Positions 24,401-31,711 of a stretch of 64,000 nucleotides of DNA are shown here, piece after piece. The notes under the pieces were generated by a model. The model was not told the DNA's origin and searched no databases. It saw only the letters and a program-made list of their open reading frames with translations. Both the position numbers and the translations under genes were made by a program. This stretch comes from Beroe forskalii (Eukaryota > Ctenophora > Nuda > Beroida > Beroidae): contig WFMF01000080.1 of NCBI GenBank assembly GCA_011033025.1, positions 62,001 through 126,000 on the forward strand. Direction: 5' to 3'. The first letter of the stretch is position 1. The number at the start of each line of letters is the position of its first letter.

Positions 24401-25455
24401 ATGCTTGGATGTTTTCACTGCACCTCGAAATCATATGGATTATAAGCATTATACGACTTGCTAAGTCACATTTTGAATAAAACTGACCAAAACAATGGAT
24501 TTAAGAAATTTTCATTCAAATACTCAAATAGGCAGAGGTCACCTCGACAGAATAACCAGATACAGAAGTAGACCATGGGCTCTGCACAAAGGTATGGTGG
24601 GGTCCCCTTCACCAGTATCAATAGCTGAAAAAGTTTTGCAGGGAGTTAGGAGGAGAATGGTGATATAAAGTATAGTAGTCAAACGTTGTATGCTCAAAAT
24701 GTGCATGACAGAAAGCATAATTTCAGAATATCTATATGCAAATTAAAGTATCTCACATTGTTTTACATATTTCATCTGATTTTCAAGTTCCTTGGCAAGT
24801 ATCTTAGGTAAATCACTTTGATGGTTCTTCAGATTTAGCTGAGCCTCTTGTTGCCTGAAATGAGGTACTCTAAGAACTTGAGATTATTCAATCCAAGTAT
24901 AAACAATATAATACAGATATAATATGCTAATATAACAGAAGAAAGCTGATGGTGAGACCAATGAAAGTTTGTGAACCTCAACCGAAAGCCTTTAACTTGT
25001 CATAATATCATAAAGTCCATCTTAATAAACATAAAGCCATTGCTATTTCCAACCACTCAACCTACTTTGATAGAGAACTTGTTAGGGACTGCAGCAAGTT
25101 GTCATGTTGGAATCCATACACTGATCGCATTTCTGCCAGATGGACATCAAGGGAGGCATTAGTAGCTTCAATATCACCACTTTGATGAGATGTTGCAAAC
25201 CTTTGCCAAGTTGCTCTCAGTTTAGCACTTTGAATAGTCCTGTGGATGATCAAATTATTAATGGAGATTCAAAATTTGGAGAGTAAAAACATGTTCCTGA
25301 GAAGTAAGGGGATCATAATATTTTTCTTATCAGACTAAAAACTATAGTAGACTAAAAGATAAATTGTCTAAAAGCAAAATGCGATGGAAGTGATGAAAGA
25401 CTAACCTTGACTCCTGCTCTGGAGTCATGCTTCCAATGATCTGTTCTCCACTCAT
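357..25455 (-). CDS. Neurobeachin-like (NBEAL1/2-type) BEACH-family gene, 5' part, spliced
   Basis: This is the gene-level entry; the exons are listed separately. NBEAL proteins are very large cytoplasmic scaffolds for vesicle and granule traffic, with an N-terminal armadillo-like solenoid interrupted by a concanavalin-A-like lectin domain, then PH-BEACH and WD40 repeats. From the ATG at 25455 I join 17 exons into about 624 residues. GT and AG borders and codon phases agree at all junctions except exon 11/12. Landmarks in order are an N-terminal helical region, the solenoid (DRPSLQSSFL, IGYDKLLETL, LLDMVVEGNH), the lectin-entry segment GPNHFFDLQ followed by GITVPEIPVWP, and the lectin core GFGFEAFFQPNGTL and VCNRKEF. 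A separate exon at 357-482 has PFTTNTIGGAG, matching the NBEAL PFxxxxIGxAG motif. The match is closer to NBEAL1/2 than to NBEA/LRBA, judged from memory of the families. One short exon between 482 and 7517 was not found. The BEACH and WD40 exons must lie beyond the left edge. Confidence 0.85.
513..630. repeat. Three tandem copies of a 35-bp unit
   Basis: The unit begins GTTAATTGATGACGGCATTG and recurs at 523, 558 and 593. It lies in an intron of the NBEAL-like gene, just upstream of the 357-482 exon. Similar TGATGACGGCAT strings occur in the 36-bp array near 40 kb. Confidence 0.9.
631..3220. other. AT-rich intron sequence, no gene seen
   Basis: No open frame here has coding character or family motifs. 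A short 19-bp repeat (GTTGCCGACTTC core, about three copies) lies near 2360-2416. The missing exon between the 7517 and 482 exons should be here or in 6541-7516, but no segment with suitable splice sites was recognised. Confidence 0.6.
3222..3383. mobile_element. MITE-like foldback repeat, CGCGCAAAC family (copy 1)
   Basis: It begins CAGTTCGAACTGCAGTTTTC and ends with an imperfect inverted copy around 3355-3375. The inside is rich in GCGCGGCGTA and CGCGCAAA words. The same architecture is found near 7816, 8042 and 21483. Confidence 0.75.
4183..6213 (+). CDS. TauE/SafE-type exporter with inserted sulfotransferase-like domain
   Basis: This single 676-codon frame has no introns, about 55% GC and AT-rich flanks. 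Residues 1-138 hold four hydrophobic segments of the first TauE/SafE half. An acidic linker follows (about 144-165). Residues 168-430 resemble a PAPS-dependent sulfotransferase. The P-loop-like stretch is FFLLCSEGSGDEWL (170-183). The 3'-phosphate motif is YIYLYQDPRDACLSL (302-316), with Ser315 in place but Gln307 where an Arg is usual. A C-terminal IESVCGSVMKEQGY (415-428) is also family-like. A Lys-rich linker (508-519) precedes the second membrane half, with FLSGFLGGLIGVRGPPL at 544-560 and two or more further segments. TauE/SafE proteins export sulfite, sulfoacetate or related anions across a membrane. The insert would lie in the loop joining the halves. Catalysis is not assured. The gene is nested in an intron of the NBEAL-like gene on the opposite strand. 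Confidence 0.88.
   Translation: MVSLPVIGHFAAAAFFGNVAFSAMGFGMGICFLFVYQIGAIAGLTDCCGLPGLKYAVFIQTIAALVVQPFVLARVGLKKNLRLEMLLTFIPMQFIGTPLGQFLQDYTPSEILKIIVGVVTLGVAFWQIFNIWQILRAAKHPVEYEMVEGGEYYEIEEDEEDEEKDKPGAFFLLCSEGSGDEWLGGLIRDRVPGVATPPRIHLDPETLPNFGDLTEDQNYRNLVNAACEYVERNPVQWTDKHKTPIVFNRKQIAGKSRKNRSLVGVIEALLDTYAEVNDCKTWLCTAATPIGLKQHFGSRLKYIYLYQDPRDACLSLRDSTADSHLYVVAEKWAQEQETVMDMARDNDSNVYRINREALEQDKDTQMGFLEGFISGDKAQQSDAALKSMESSLQDEQLTKWGKEGSGVAEEDILMIESVCGSVMKEQGYQLKTETLTEYTADQVSEFHSLNAEKAEKKEADLRTQDPEKWARIDAQREVLARYARDTLTLPVTLPDDDGTDYNKLVVEEKKKKKKRRSVKDMMRSVKNELWPVKPVIIWMCVFGFLSGFLGGLIGVRGPPLIIFFFFFEYPKVEVKANGSLVALFNTLVRIVTYLAKPPPAEYTELYGHETWFVPQDKYLYIAVAGISLLACPLGLYLTQYLNKWGYKAALTVLLIVNGITMIVTATMDLTGAESAT
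6181..6533. repeat. 32-bp minisatellite derived from the 3' end of the exporter gene
   Basis: Ten copies of a unit around ATGGACCTTACAGGGGCCGA run head to tail. The first copy is the last eleven codons plus TAA of the coding sequence. Some copies carry a TGCCACC insertion that also derives from the gene. The later copies would form the 3' UTR. Confidence 0.93.
6541..7412. other. AT-rich intron sequence, no gene seen
   Basis: Nothing with coding character was found between the minisatellite and exon 17. A G-rich plus-strand stretch at about 7255-7385 has no family match. Confidence 0.5.
7413..7496. repeat. AAAAAGTCATT short tandem repeat
   Basis: Seven or so copies of an 11-12 bp unit lie close to the donor of exon 17, about 20 bases into the intron. 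Confidence 0.9.
7517..7646 (-). CDS. NBEAL-like exon 17 (ConA-like lectin domain)
   Basis: It encodes SFYNASGFGFEAFFQPNGTL (first Ser split), HIAVCNRKEFTTTSV and DHNFMDNKW. SxGxGFEAFFxxxGTLxxAVCxxKE is the lectin core of NBEAL proteins. The donor GTACAG opens an intron of several kb that contains the TauE/SafE fusion gene on the other strand. Confidence 0.93.
7816..8003. mobile_element. MITE-like foldback repeat, CGCGCAAAC family (copy 2)
   Basis: It starts CAGTTCGAACTGCACTCTGC and ends TGCAGTTCGAACTGTCACC. The inverted termini share the palindrome AGTTCGAACT. Several GACGCGCAAAC subrepeats lie near the right end. It sits in the intron between exons 17 and 16. Confidence 0.82.
8042..8334. 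mobile_element. MITE-like foldback repeat, CGCGCAAAC family (copy 3, expanded)
   Basis: It has the same termini as copy 2, directly next to it and before exon 16. The right part holds an internal expansion of the GACGCGCAAAC and AAAGCCGCGCAAACTGC subrepeats. The right flank CACCTGTAT is the same as that of copy 2. Confidence 0.8.
8365..8513 (-). CDS. NBEAL-like exon 16 (ConA-like lectin domain)
   Basis: It encodes GITVPEIPVWPHGKNCYTFV, then CWFKLDVKSGG and a polar loop ending AEERYTLY. GIxVPxIxxWPxxxxxTFxxW is the first strand pair of the family's concanavalin-A-like domain. Confidence 0.92.
8745..8846 (-). CDS. NBEAL-like exon 15
   Basis: It encodes PNFTERLQVSLERMAKGKG and AEGPNHFFDLQHQTA. 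The MA(x)nGPxxFFDL motif is diagnostic of neurobeachin-family lectin-domain entry. GCAG acceptor, GTAAGT donor, phase 0 throughout. Confidence 0.92.
8929..9265. mobile_element. Long palindromic (foldback) element in intron
   Basis: Two arms of about 140-160 bases are inverted copies around a centre near 9092. Matching blocks include TTTTGACTCAATGGTA with TACCATTGAGTCAAAA, and AACAACACTACTTTATACAA with its complement. The outermost match is GTTGGAT and ATCCAAC. No clear target-site duplication was found. Confidence 0.85.
9355..9418 (-). CDS. NBEAL-like exon 14
   Basis: It encodes YSISAIEVRQFILLFQIDNK and a final Val. It matches the family segment (IxxxELRxLL) before the lectin region. It is 5.1 kb from exon 13; the intron carries the 71-bp and 24-bp minisatellites. 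The phase fits both neighbours exactly. Confidence 0.85.
9798..10776. repeat. 71-bp minisatellite, about 14 copies
   Basis: The unit contains CCAGGAAACCTGTTACTATG, CACCCCCACTACTGCACCTG and GGGGACAATGGGTTAGTGTC. Copies are highly alike, with small indels. It lies in the intron between exons 14 and 13. Frames through it are repeat artefacts. Confidence 0.96.
10790..12900. other. Intron sequence, possible old repeats
   Basis: No coding region was seen. A small hairpin, CGAGCCCCGAAGGGGCGAG, lies near 10831. GTTCCCAAGT is repeated three times near 11190. ATCACGTGA-type and TGATATGT words recur near 12290-12380. Confidence 0.5.
12905..13921. repeat. 24-bp minisatellite with a decayed left flank
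   Basis: From about 13560 to 13921 the unit GGGGACAATGTTAGTTGCGG (plus AGAT or AGGT) repeats nearly perfectly. Leftwards to about 12905 the same GGACAATGTTAG core appears at irregular spacing inside unrelated AT-rich DNA. The unit is eight codons long, so several frames stay open by chance. Confidence 0.93.
13922..14566. other. Intron sequence, no gene seen
   Basis: AT-rich, with a short GAGAAGTAAA duplication near 14029. Nothing coding was recognised before exon 13. Confidence 0.5.
14567..14739 (-). CDS. NBEAL-like exon 13
   Basis: It encodes VVEGNHRAEFAVIENLELLK, VLLKWSFTLAEDADNETLSY and ILDSIYNIVTVDTLSVM plus a split Arg. This is the conserved solenoid repeat (EGxH, IxNxxxLxVLLxW, LxxILDxI). 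Both splice sites are strong (CTCACAG, GTAAGT). Confidence 0.9.
15255..15349 (-). CDS. NBEAL-like exon 12
   Basis: It encodes KEEFEMHIGYDKLLETLVRP followed by SLNVIHALLDM. IGYxxLxExL and LLxMxVEG, completed by exon 13, are hallmarks of the NBEAL solenoid. The donor is GTAAGG. The acceptor TTTAG gives phase 1, which does not fit the best exon 11 donor. Confidence 0.87.
15538..15716 (-). CDS. NBEAL-like exon 11
   Basis: It encodes DLIPRILRVKDRPSLQSSFL, then the helix GVAVFDKLLPILTGC and IISCIRAYSALMRK. The DRPxLQxxFL motif is strongly family-like. The best donor (GTATGAGT) leaves phase 0, whereas exon 12 needs one extra base; GTTAGT two bases earlier gives phase 2. The 3' border is therefore uncertain by a few bases. 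Confidence 0.85.
15719..15870. repeat. CGGTTAACCG-rich repeat fragment next to exon 11
   Basis: Multiple CGGTTAACCGAT and TTCGGTT words resemble the ends of hAT-type elements. No full borders were found. It starts within a few bases of the exon 11 acceptor. Confidence 0.5.
15871..18025. other. Intron sequence, no gene seen
   Basis: This is mostly featureless AT-rich DNA. GAATGAAGAATGAACGAAT is duplicated near 16802-16836. A small element-like segment at about 17464-17553 has inverted ends TAGGGTCGG and CCGACCCTA around GGGGTTAT repeats. Confidence 0.45.
18026..18061 (-). CDS. NBEAL-like exon 10 (36-nt small exon)
   Basis: It encodes EKDYTMLSHYI between split codons. The acceptor is CAAGGCAG and the donor GTACAA. 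A larger exon using an upstream AG breaks the frame with exon 9, so the short form is preferred. It aligns with the family segment just before the DRPxLQxxFL motif. Confidence 0.75.
   Translation of the reverse strand, partial: KKRITPCCLTT
18331..18394 (-). CDS. NBEAL-like exon 9
   Basis: It encodes RQIDVRSLLSMFLHEISLKA plus Glu. TTTCAG acceptor, GTACGG donor. The end of the exon, CAAGGCAGAAG, is echoed just upstream of exon 10 and marks the real exon 10 acceptor. Confidence 0.8.
19352..20318. mobile_element. Non-autonomous hAT-like element made of ATTCGATATTCG repeats
   Basis: Terminal inverted repeats TAGGGTTACCGAAT and ATTCGGTAACCCTA enclose about 940 bases of short self-complementary repeats (ATTCGATATTCGA, TTCGAATAT). 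Direct 8-bp flanks GCTGGCAT lie at 19344-19351 and 20319-20326. An 8-bp duplication and TAGGG termini are typical of hAT transposons. It encodes no transposase. It lies in the 4.8-kb intron between exons 9 and 8. Confidence 0.92.
20327..21154. other. Intron sequence, no gene seen
   Basis: The minus strand near 20480-20700 has an open stretch of 60-70 codons without family match or clear splice sites. Nothing else was recognised. Confidence 0.45.
21155..21325. mobile_element. Hairpin MITE, about 80-bp arms
   Basis: GCATATGTGTGCAGAT near 21156 and ATCTGCACACATATGC ending near 21324 are the tips of a nearly complete inverted repeat. The centre is ACAACAGTAACGCACTGTTGT. The arms contain GCGCGCGATTTTT. 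Confidence 0.85.
21483..21602. mobile_element. MITE-like foldback repeat, CGCGCAAAC family (copy 4)
   Basis: It starts CAGCTCGAACTGTAGTTTGC and ends CAGTTCGAACTGTCACC. Inside are GCGCGGAGTATAGACATATG and GACGCGCAAACAGC. It is the most compact copy and may be near the original form. Confidence 0.82.
21603..23166. other. Intron sequence, no gene seen
   Basis: AT-rich. No coding or repeat structure was recognised upstream of the exon 8 donor. Confidence 0.5.
23167..23249 (-). CDS. NBEAL-like exon 8
   Basis: It encodes IFNSKECKMKYKLLALDLLG then TFLCGGE, a typical solenoid helix pair matching the NBEAL region around LLLRLIHLFCAVLAGG. The donor is GTACGT. The intron to exon 9 is about 4.8 kb and carries two transposons. 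Confidence 0.82.
23504..23646 (-). CDS. NBEAL-like exon 7
   Basis: It encodes CKEETLLDALSLQDT, a polar linker and SNQTARGNFRLAIN. Solenoid helices follow a Ser/Thr-rich loop. The phases (2 in, 1 out) fit both neighbours. Confidence 0.78.
23984..24045 (-). CDS. NBEAL-like exon 6
   Basis: It encodes ITCYYSFMCDRQNNWVNIIK plus two bases. This corresponds to the LLxCEGLFDPYxxW segment of NBEAL proteins, with the tryptophan conserved. The acceptor is TTTCAG and the donor GTAAGG. Confidence 0.75.
24221..24417 (-). CDS. NBEAL-like exon 5
   Basis: The phase-consistent frame is serine, leucine and proline rich and ends NQAVCNWLQAIILE before the donor GTGGGT. A second frame is also open over most of the exon, so base-level error or alternative splicing could confuse this one. 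The chosen frame is the only one that links exons 4 and 6. This region is variable in the family. Confidence 0.6.
24543..24624 (-). CDS. NBEAL-like exon 4
   Basis: A TTTTTCAG acceptor and GTGACC donor bound the hydrophobic segment LLILVKGTPPYLCAEP followed by MVYFCIWLFCR. It aligns with the leucine-rich helix (LLLLKLFIILCRN-like) of the NBEAL N-terminal solenoid. It is probably a buried helix rather than a membrane span. Confidence 0.72.
24767..24854 (-). CDS. NBEAL-like exon 3
   Basis: It encodes a charged helix beginning QQEAQLNLKNHQSDLPK and ending ENQMKY. The acceptor is CAG and the donor GTAAAA. The end is in phase 0, as exon 4 requires. Confidence 0.7.
25066..25239 (-). CDS. NBEAL-like exon 2
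   Basis: CAG acceptor and GTAGGT donor bound 174 bases. They encode an amphipathic helical stretch, including LRATWQRFATSHQSGD and EMRSVYGFQHDNLLQS. This sits where NBEAL proteins have the LWxxYxxxxD helix near their N-terminus. Phase 2 on both sides agrees with exons 1 and 3. Confidence 0.72.
25406..25455 (-). CDS. NBEAL-like exon 1 (start codon)
   Basis: The reading frame opens with ATG at 25455 and gives MSGEQIIGSMTPEQES plus two bases. The donor GTTAGT follows. An ATG 13 bases upstream is followed after two codons by TAA, which supports the start chosen. The split codon joins exon 2 in frame as Arg. The N-terminus is not conserved, so the start rests on frame and splice logic. Confidence 0.7.
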
Positions 25456-26276
25456 ACTTACTGATTCATAGCTATTAACCTATTTCTGAGTGAATGTAAT
25501 TTCGAATCTCCAATGTGATAGATAAAGATCATTGCAGTCATCAAAATGTAAAAATACTGTAAATATCGAAACTACATTTACATGTGGGAAATGTCAAGGC
25601 AACTTGGATTATACAGGTCACCCTATTTTTATCTTATAGTCTTGGTCTTACTTATTGGCTAATGGCTGCACATGGACAGGAGCTGGGCCCTATACTGGCA
25701 ATGCCAAAATTTCTCCTTGGTTTATGCCAAATCCTGTAACCATTAATGTGGAAGTAGAGTTATCAACCTCTTGAGTCAACTGGTTAACATTTGGGTGTGC
25801 TTTGTCTATAACTCAGCTCAGGATAAAAAAAGAAAATTCTGTGCCCAAGTGTATTCAAACTGGGCCAACAAATTAATTTTTGATGTAGCATGTGCGACAT
25901 ACAAACCAATCAGTTCCACTATGTAGAGTTAAAATTGTATCTTAAAATGCTTAACATTTTAAAACATTATTCTACTTCAGGTCACAAAATTTGGGCACTG
26001 TCTATTCATGAAATTTAATTTAATTATCTGTGATCAGTAATGTGCCAGCTGACACATTACCCTTCTTCACAAACATGCCTACATAGATTGAATTCAATCG
26101 TAAAACTTTCAGAAAAAAATTCCAATAATTTTTGGTCTTTGAAAATCAGCCCAGGAGAAAAGATTCAATTGATGGTGATAAACCCTCAAAAAGGAGGCAA
26201 CGATTTATAGTTATACAACAAAAAATAGGTACTATAGTAGTAAATTATCGTATAGAATTTGCTTTCATCTAACTAA
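25456..26276. other. 5' flank of the NBEAL-like gene
   Basis: AT-rich DNA upstream of the start codon. No TATA box or CCAAT box stands out. A 5' UTR exon may be here or in the CpG-rich stretch that follows; neither can be shown from the sequence. Confidence 0.4.
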
Positions 26277-26900
26277 ATGCGTGCACGCGCGCCCTACAAA
26301 GGAACGACGGCGCGCCGCGCGCAAGGAACAGCAAACAGTGCGCTGGTTAAGGTAAGAATTTGCTATGAACACGTATGTCAACGTCAGACAACGTTTACCT
26401 CTATTCGCTTTAAGCGTCGGATCGCGCCGCGCTTCCCGAAGCGAAAGAAGCGCTTGCTTTACCCTAAGCTATGTGTTCGCGCGCGGGGGCCTTTTCTCAA
26501 CGTTTCTTCGAAAAGTCTCAAACGCGCGCGCCCTGCGCGCGCAAAATAGGTCATGAATTAACGTATGACAACGCTTGCTTTGCCTGGTGATACCAGGCCT
26601 ACTGACGCAGCGTCACTCGAAAGGGCGGGTCTATCATCGATGGACAACGCTTGCTGAACAGTATGTCTCTGTTTGCATTGAGCGGCTTCGAGGCGCGCTC
26701 TTTCCTATGCCCGCATAGGTGTGCGTACGCGCGCCGCGCTACCCTTCTGAGGAAGCGCGCCGCGCAACGCAGATGCAGGGATATACGTGTTTAGCAAGCG
26801 CGCTCTCCATGCCAGTTTCCCTCGCCAAAGATGTCGTAGCGTATTCAGGTTTTTGGTTACTGGTTAGGGCAAAGAACCATGCCGCGCGCGTGAAAACTAG
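26277..26900. promoter_or_regulatory. CpG-rich patch between head-to-head genes
   Basis: This stretch is dense in GCGCGC and CGCGCG and contrasts sharply with AT-rich flanks. It also has a repeated GACAACGCTTGCT phrase (near 26568 and 26641). It could be a CpG island promoter for the NBEAL-like gene, or part of an old repeat. The repeats make the second reading as likely as the first. Confidence 0.35.
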
Positions 26901-26908
26901 GAAACTGG

Positions 26909-27157
26909 GGTACGTCTCCCATGTAAACGGGAGCCTTCATTATCTATGACAATGACGTCACTCAGAAAAATATAATTAAGCGCACCTAGCGCTTTAAGCA
27001 TTAGGGTTAGGGTTCTAATTAGGGTCAGGATTTGTTAGGTTTAGGGTTAGGATTAAGGTTAGGGTTTTGGTTAGGGCAATGGTTAGGTTTAGGATACAGA
27101 AAAATTGACGTTTAGATCTGTGACGTCACTCAGAGCCGTTTATATGGGAGAGATACC
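26909..27157. mobile_element. 249-bp non-autonomous transposon containing degenerate TTAGGG repeats
   Basis: Inverted ends GGTACGTCTCCCATGTAAAC and GTTTATATGGGAGAGATACC are bracketed by the 8-bp duplication GAAACTGG (26901-26908, 27158-27165). TGACGTCACTCAGA occurs as a direct repeat near each end. Between them lie about ten imperfect TTAGGG/TTAGGTTTAGGG units. Confidence 0.9.
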
Positions 27158-27165
27158 GAAACTGG

Positions 27166-30100
27166 TTGGAGCAAGGCCGCGGCCGGGAACACCTAACCAT
27201 TATTGCTGTTTACATACTGTGGGCGGTTGTTAAACCCCCACCCGGTGCTCAGATAACGGAATTTACTTATACTTCAAGAGGGTCTAAACATTCGTCGGTG
27301 ACGCTGACTATATTCATCTAATATCTGCCTTATACCATGACTCATCATACTAATCCAATAAGTTATTGGGGCCTACGGAATCAACACATCTATTATTTAT
27401 TGTTACTTGGGAAGATGGACTCCCCTAACCAATTAGGAAACGGCCAAGGGTCCCAAGACGGGCTCCTTGATGTGTTAATTCTTGTCCCCTAACCATGAGT
27501 TCTCAGGGCGTGTGGTCCGAGCCACAGAGCTCCGGAAGGATAATATAGCTACCAAGATTATCATCAATGAGATTGAAAAGAAGTTAGAACGACCATATAA
27601 GAAAAGGGAATGAATTTGAATCACACTTAAATATAACAGTAAATCATGTTTGAATAAATTCTCAACGCAATAGTACTGGAAAAACTCGCCGCTTTCATAC
27701 AATGTGAAATAGAGTTTTGAGTTGAGTAAAGATCAGCGTTAATAATCGTTATATATAATAGGCGATAGTCTTGAATAAAAAACGCTTATCGCTGATGAGT
27801 TATACTAGTCCATAGTGAGGTAGTGAATGTGAAGTCAGCTGGTGGAGAACGTTGCGATACTGTAACAGAAGACACGAGGACAGTCGAGTGACAACAATAA
27901 CCTGGAAAATGTTCTATTAGTTCAAAAAGTTAACGGCAGGCGTGGTTAGTACTCTAAATCTAAGACTTGTAAAAATGAAAGATCGTTGAAAAGACAGAAC
28001 TAAAATACACTGCACGCCTTTAAGCCTATGCTTACAATTCATCACCTGCTAGCCCTAACCTAAATATATAGATCAGAAAGTATTAGGCTGAAAAAGACTG
28101 GTTAGGAAAGTAATAAGAAAGTAAGAATGCGAGGCTAAATAGCACTTTCAATACGTGCGGTAACCAACATGATTCCAAGTCCAAGCAGATCTTAAGTAGA
28201 TTTAGTTCAACGTTTACAGAGGAAAGCAGGCCAAAATTATGCTAACTTACACGTTAAATAGCGACATCACTGAGGGCGTGAGGAATGAGTATCAGTATCA
28301 TCACGCCAGCCCCATGAGGGGGCTCCTCAACGGTAAGCTACTGCCTTCGATGCCTACTGCCTAACTGAGCGTGCTTCGCTGTCAGTCCGCTTGCTCTCTC
28401 GCAATCTCGTTATCAGTATAATCACAGGATTCCGTTATCGTTGATGAGTTTCAGGATCTTCCTTTTTTCTGATTGGCTATGAGGTCTTTTAGGGGAGACG
28501 GGCAAAAGCCCAAATCACAACATTAATTAAACTATTATAGAAAACACAGAGTGAGTCAATCAAAGCTCTAAATTAACTTCCTTTTATCCGTGGCAAATAA
28601 ATGGAGTACGTATAACTATATGTTCAAAATAGACGACAATACTTCATCAAAATAACAGCTTAAAAACTATGAATAACGTCATTCTTGCTGGCCGTCAAGT
28701 TACAGGGCAAGTATGCAGCGTTATAATTGCCTCTTAAAGATATTAATTGAATATACTTATATACGCAGCACTCTAAATTAAGATAAAGTAATATACTGAT
28801 TAAAATTAAGTGCTCTATAAATCGTGGAACTAAGAAGTCACGAATCTAGGAATATAATTAAAATATACTTAGAAATAATTATTACTTAATTATTAAATAA
28901 AACAGAAAAGGCTAAGGCCGGAGGGCTTAACAGCGGTAAGGCCAGGGTCCTGGTAACGGCAAGTCGGAAAAAATTATTTTTAATGATTAAAAGTTCAAAA
29001 AACGAAAAAAACTTATATAGCTGTTTTTTTATTTACAGTCATTTGAAAATTAACAAATTTTTCCTTTTTTCAAATGTACTAACCGTCCCAAATGTCTTCA
29101 ATGAAACTCATTAACTCAAAAAAGTTAATTCGGACAAGGACATTGGAGGGCCATCCATGTCCGGAAAGGAGGGGGTTTGGAGATTGTGGCTGATTTGACG
29201 AGTATTTCACAAACGTGAAATTAAGTGGCCAAAAAAGCGGCCCAAAAGATTTTCGAAAAATGTGGAAGTCCAGGAGAGAGGGAGGGTTTCCTGAAATGTG
29301 GACGTTTGCAGACAAGGATGGAGTGAGGGGTCTAAATGGCTGAAATTTTGCAGGTTTCCTTTAAGGATGTGTATTTTTTCTGTTTGTAAAAGGTTTTAAG
29401 GAACTACACTTTCTGCCAATTATTTATGGAATCTGCTTCACTGAAATGATCGATCACTTCAAGAATCTGTTGAACTTGATTGCTCACAGCATTGACTGAG
29501 GGGGGCCCCACAATACCCCATAGTGAAACACCAAAAATGCAGTATTGCAAAAAAATTATTGAATCTAATTCTTGACATAAAACATTTTTGCAATGTGAGC
29601 CTTTGAGTTTAGTTTTAGTCATACTTAAATGGCTAAAGTAGTTCCCTCCTAGATATCTATTTGATGATGTCTAAGCACGTAATAAATGTTTTAATTTATT
29701 TAATTTATTATAAGTTACAACAACGTAGTTTTGGACTTAATCAGGGTGAGTTAAGTGGGTTGAACTTGTGTATGGGCTAGTAATGTCGGTTTGGACTACA
29801 TGAGGGCAAGTGACATGCCTTTGTGCAAGTTACATGTGTTCAAACTACAAACATGTCAAGATATCACCATGCATGTGAATGTGATACTAGGCACATGCAT
29901 AATTTGAATTTATTGGAAAGCTTTCTAGTTCTTAATTAACATGCTTTTTATTAAGGTTTTTATATTTGAATTAAAAAGAAATCTTTCTTCAAGACATCAA
30001 TCTGCAAATCTTTTCTCCAACCCCGTACTTGAACACCAACATGATTCCTTTAGGTAATGCAATGTGGAGAGCAGTAGGATCTTAATGAGTCACACCAAGA

Positions 30101-30403
30101 TGAGTGGTGTGCAGGCATCTTCAGTCCAATACCTACCTCAGCTTTCGGGGTGTTTAAATTGCGAGAGCTTTTTATGAGGTAGGCCCCCCAGCAGTCACCC
30201 CCTGGTACCAGGGTAAAGCACCATCAAGTGCAGTGACCACCTGCCTGAATGAAACTGAAACTTGCTCTTTGGTCTTTGTCTTTACTCCAAGCATCAAGGA
30301 ATTAAGCAACACACTAAGTGAAGAGAAGTAGAGGACCGGTGGATGGATCCGGGTCATTTGTGTCCTTTTACGTTGCACATTAATGAAATTAATGCGAGTG
30401 GCA
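27166..30403. other. Intergenic AT-rich DNA, no gene recognised
   Basis: No spliced or unspliced gene was recognised. A hairpin GCCCCATGAGGGGGC lies near 28308. Open stretches on the minus strand near 29080-29620 lack family motifs and splice context. Confidence 0.45.
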
Positions 30404-30520
30404 TGCATCCTGATCCAATACTTCATCTTGAGAGATGCTTCTCCTGAAAATCAGGGTTAAAACATATTTGCATCCTGATCCAATACTTCATCTTGAGAGA
30501 TGCTTCTCCTGAAAATCAGG
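30404..30520. repeat. Direct duplication of 52 bp
   Basis: The sequence from TGCATCCTGATCCAATACTT to CCTGAAAATCAGG occurs twice, at 30404-30455 and 30469-30520, essentially without change. This suggests a recent local duplication. Confidence 0.95.
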
Positions 30521-31711
30521 ATTTTGTACCTTGGGCTCACAATTAGGCTCACAATTAGGAGTGTATAAGATATATTAATTAATTATCACCAATAAAACCA
30601 TTGGACTGTTGGTCTAGTACCCTAAAGTTGTACTCTGGCAAAAAAGCAGATTAGGTTAGGAACAAATGAGACTGACAAATGGGCCTCTAAAAGTGAATTG
30701 GGACAGGGAAATTTCGCATGAAAATTTGGATGGTGAGCAGACATAACACTGGCTCCTGACAAAACACCCTTCTGGACAAAATACCCTTGAAAATACACAA
30801 TGCCAACTTCACACTAACCAACACCTGTGTGTGTAGCATGAGTCCCAGTTTGAATATCTGGCAATTCTGGCAATCCTAACTGGGCAACATTATTTGTTAA
30901 AGCAACCATCAATTTACAGAATTTAACTACTTAAAATTAGGTGAAAGGTGCGAAAATTATTGTTTTGTATCACTATCAGTTGTATCACTATCAGTATGCA
31001 ATGCATAAAATCCCCATTTTATTCTTTGTCTGTACCTACTGGACACCGAATACTGTACCTACTACATTGGTACCATTCATATTTTGGTAGCATTCATATT
31101 TTGAAATTATACCTTGTCACCTTAATAATTACTACAGCTAAAGGGATATGTGTAGTCTATCTACTTCCCTCATAATATCTAGCATATATCAGATATCCTG
31201 TATTTGATGCTAACACAACCAGAGCAACCAAACTTGTTACTATTTTCAGAGGATTGTAAGCTCCGCTTACAATCCTGGAGGCTCTCCTTCAATCCTGGTT
31301 GTAGCTGATTAGATTATTGTGAGGGTGAGCTGTAGTAAAACACTGCTGCTGAGAGCAGCAACTTGCAAGCTCTCTAAAGTGGTGGTTGCACTTCAAGTCG
31401 GCATGATCTCAGTCTGTTCAATTTAGTTTCAAAGAGTGGGCCACTTCTAGTGAGTAAACAATTTGATTAAAATGATTAAAGCCTGTCCTACCAATATCAG
31501 CCACTTGCATCAGAAGCATTAAATCATAGAGTTGACACCCTGAATCTCCTTGTGTGTATCAATTTTGTATGTTAATGAATACAGAGTCCAAATTTTGAAA
31601 ATTTTTCGCTGAGATGAAGGAAAAAGGCACAAAAATAAACAATTATTGCAAAAATTTCCCCCCCAAAAAAATAAACCTGGCAAGGGGGGGGGGGGTCAGG
31701 TCATGATAATG

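Noticed and set aside
26990..27100. Internal telomere or chromosome end
   Set aside because: The TTAGGG units are degenerate and lie inside a transposon with a target duplication, with genes on both sides.
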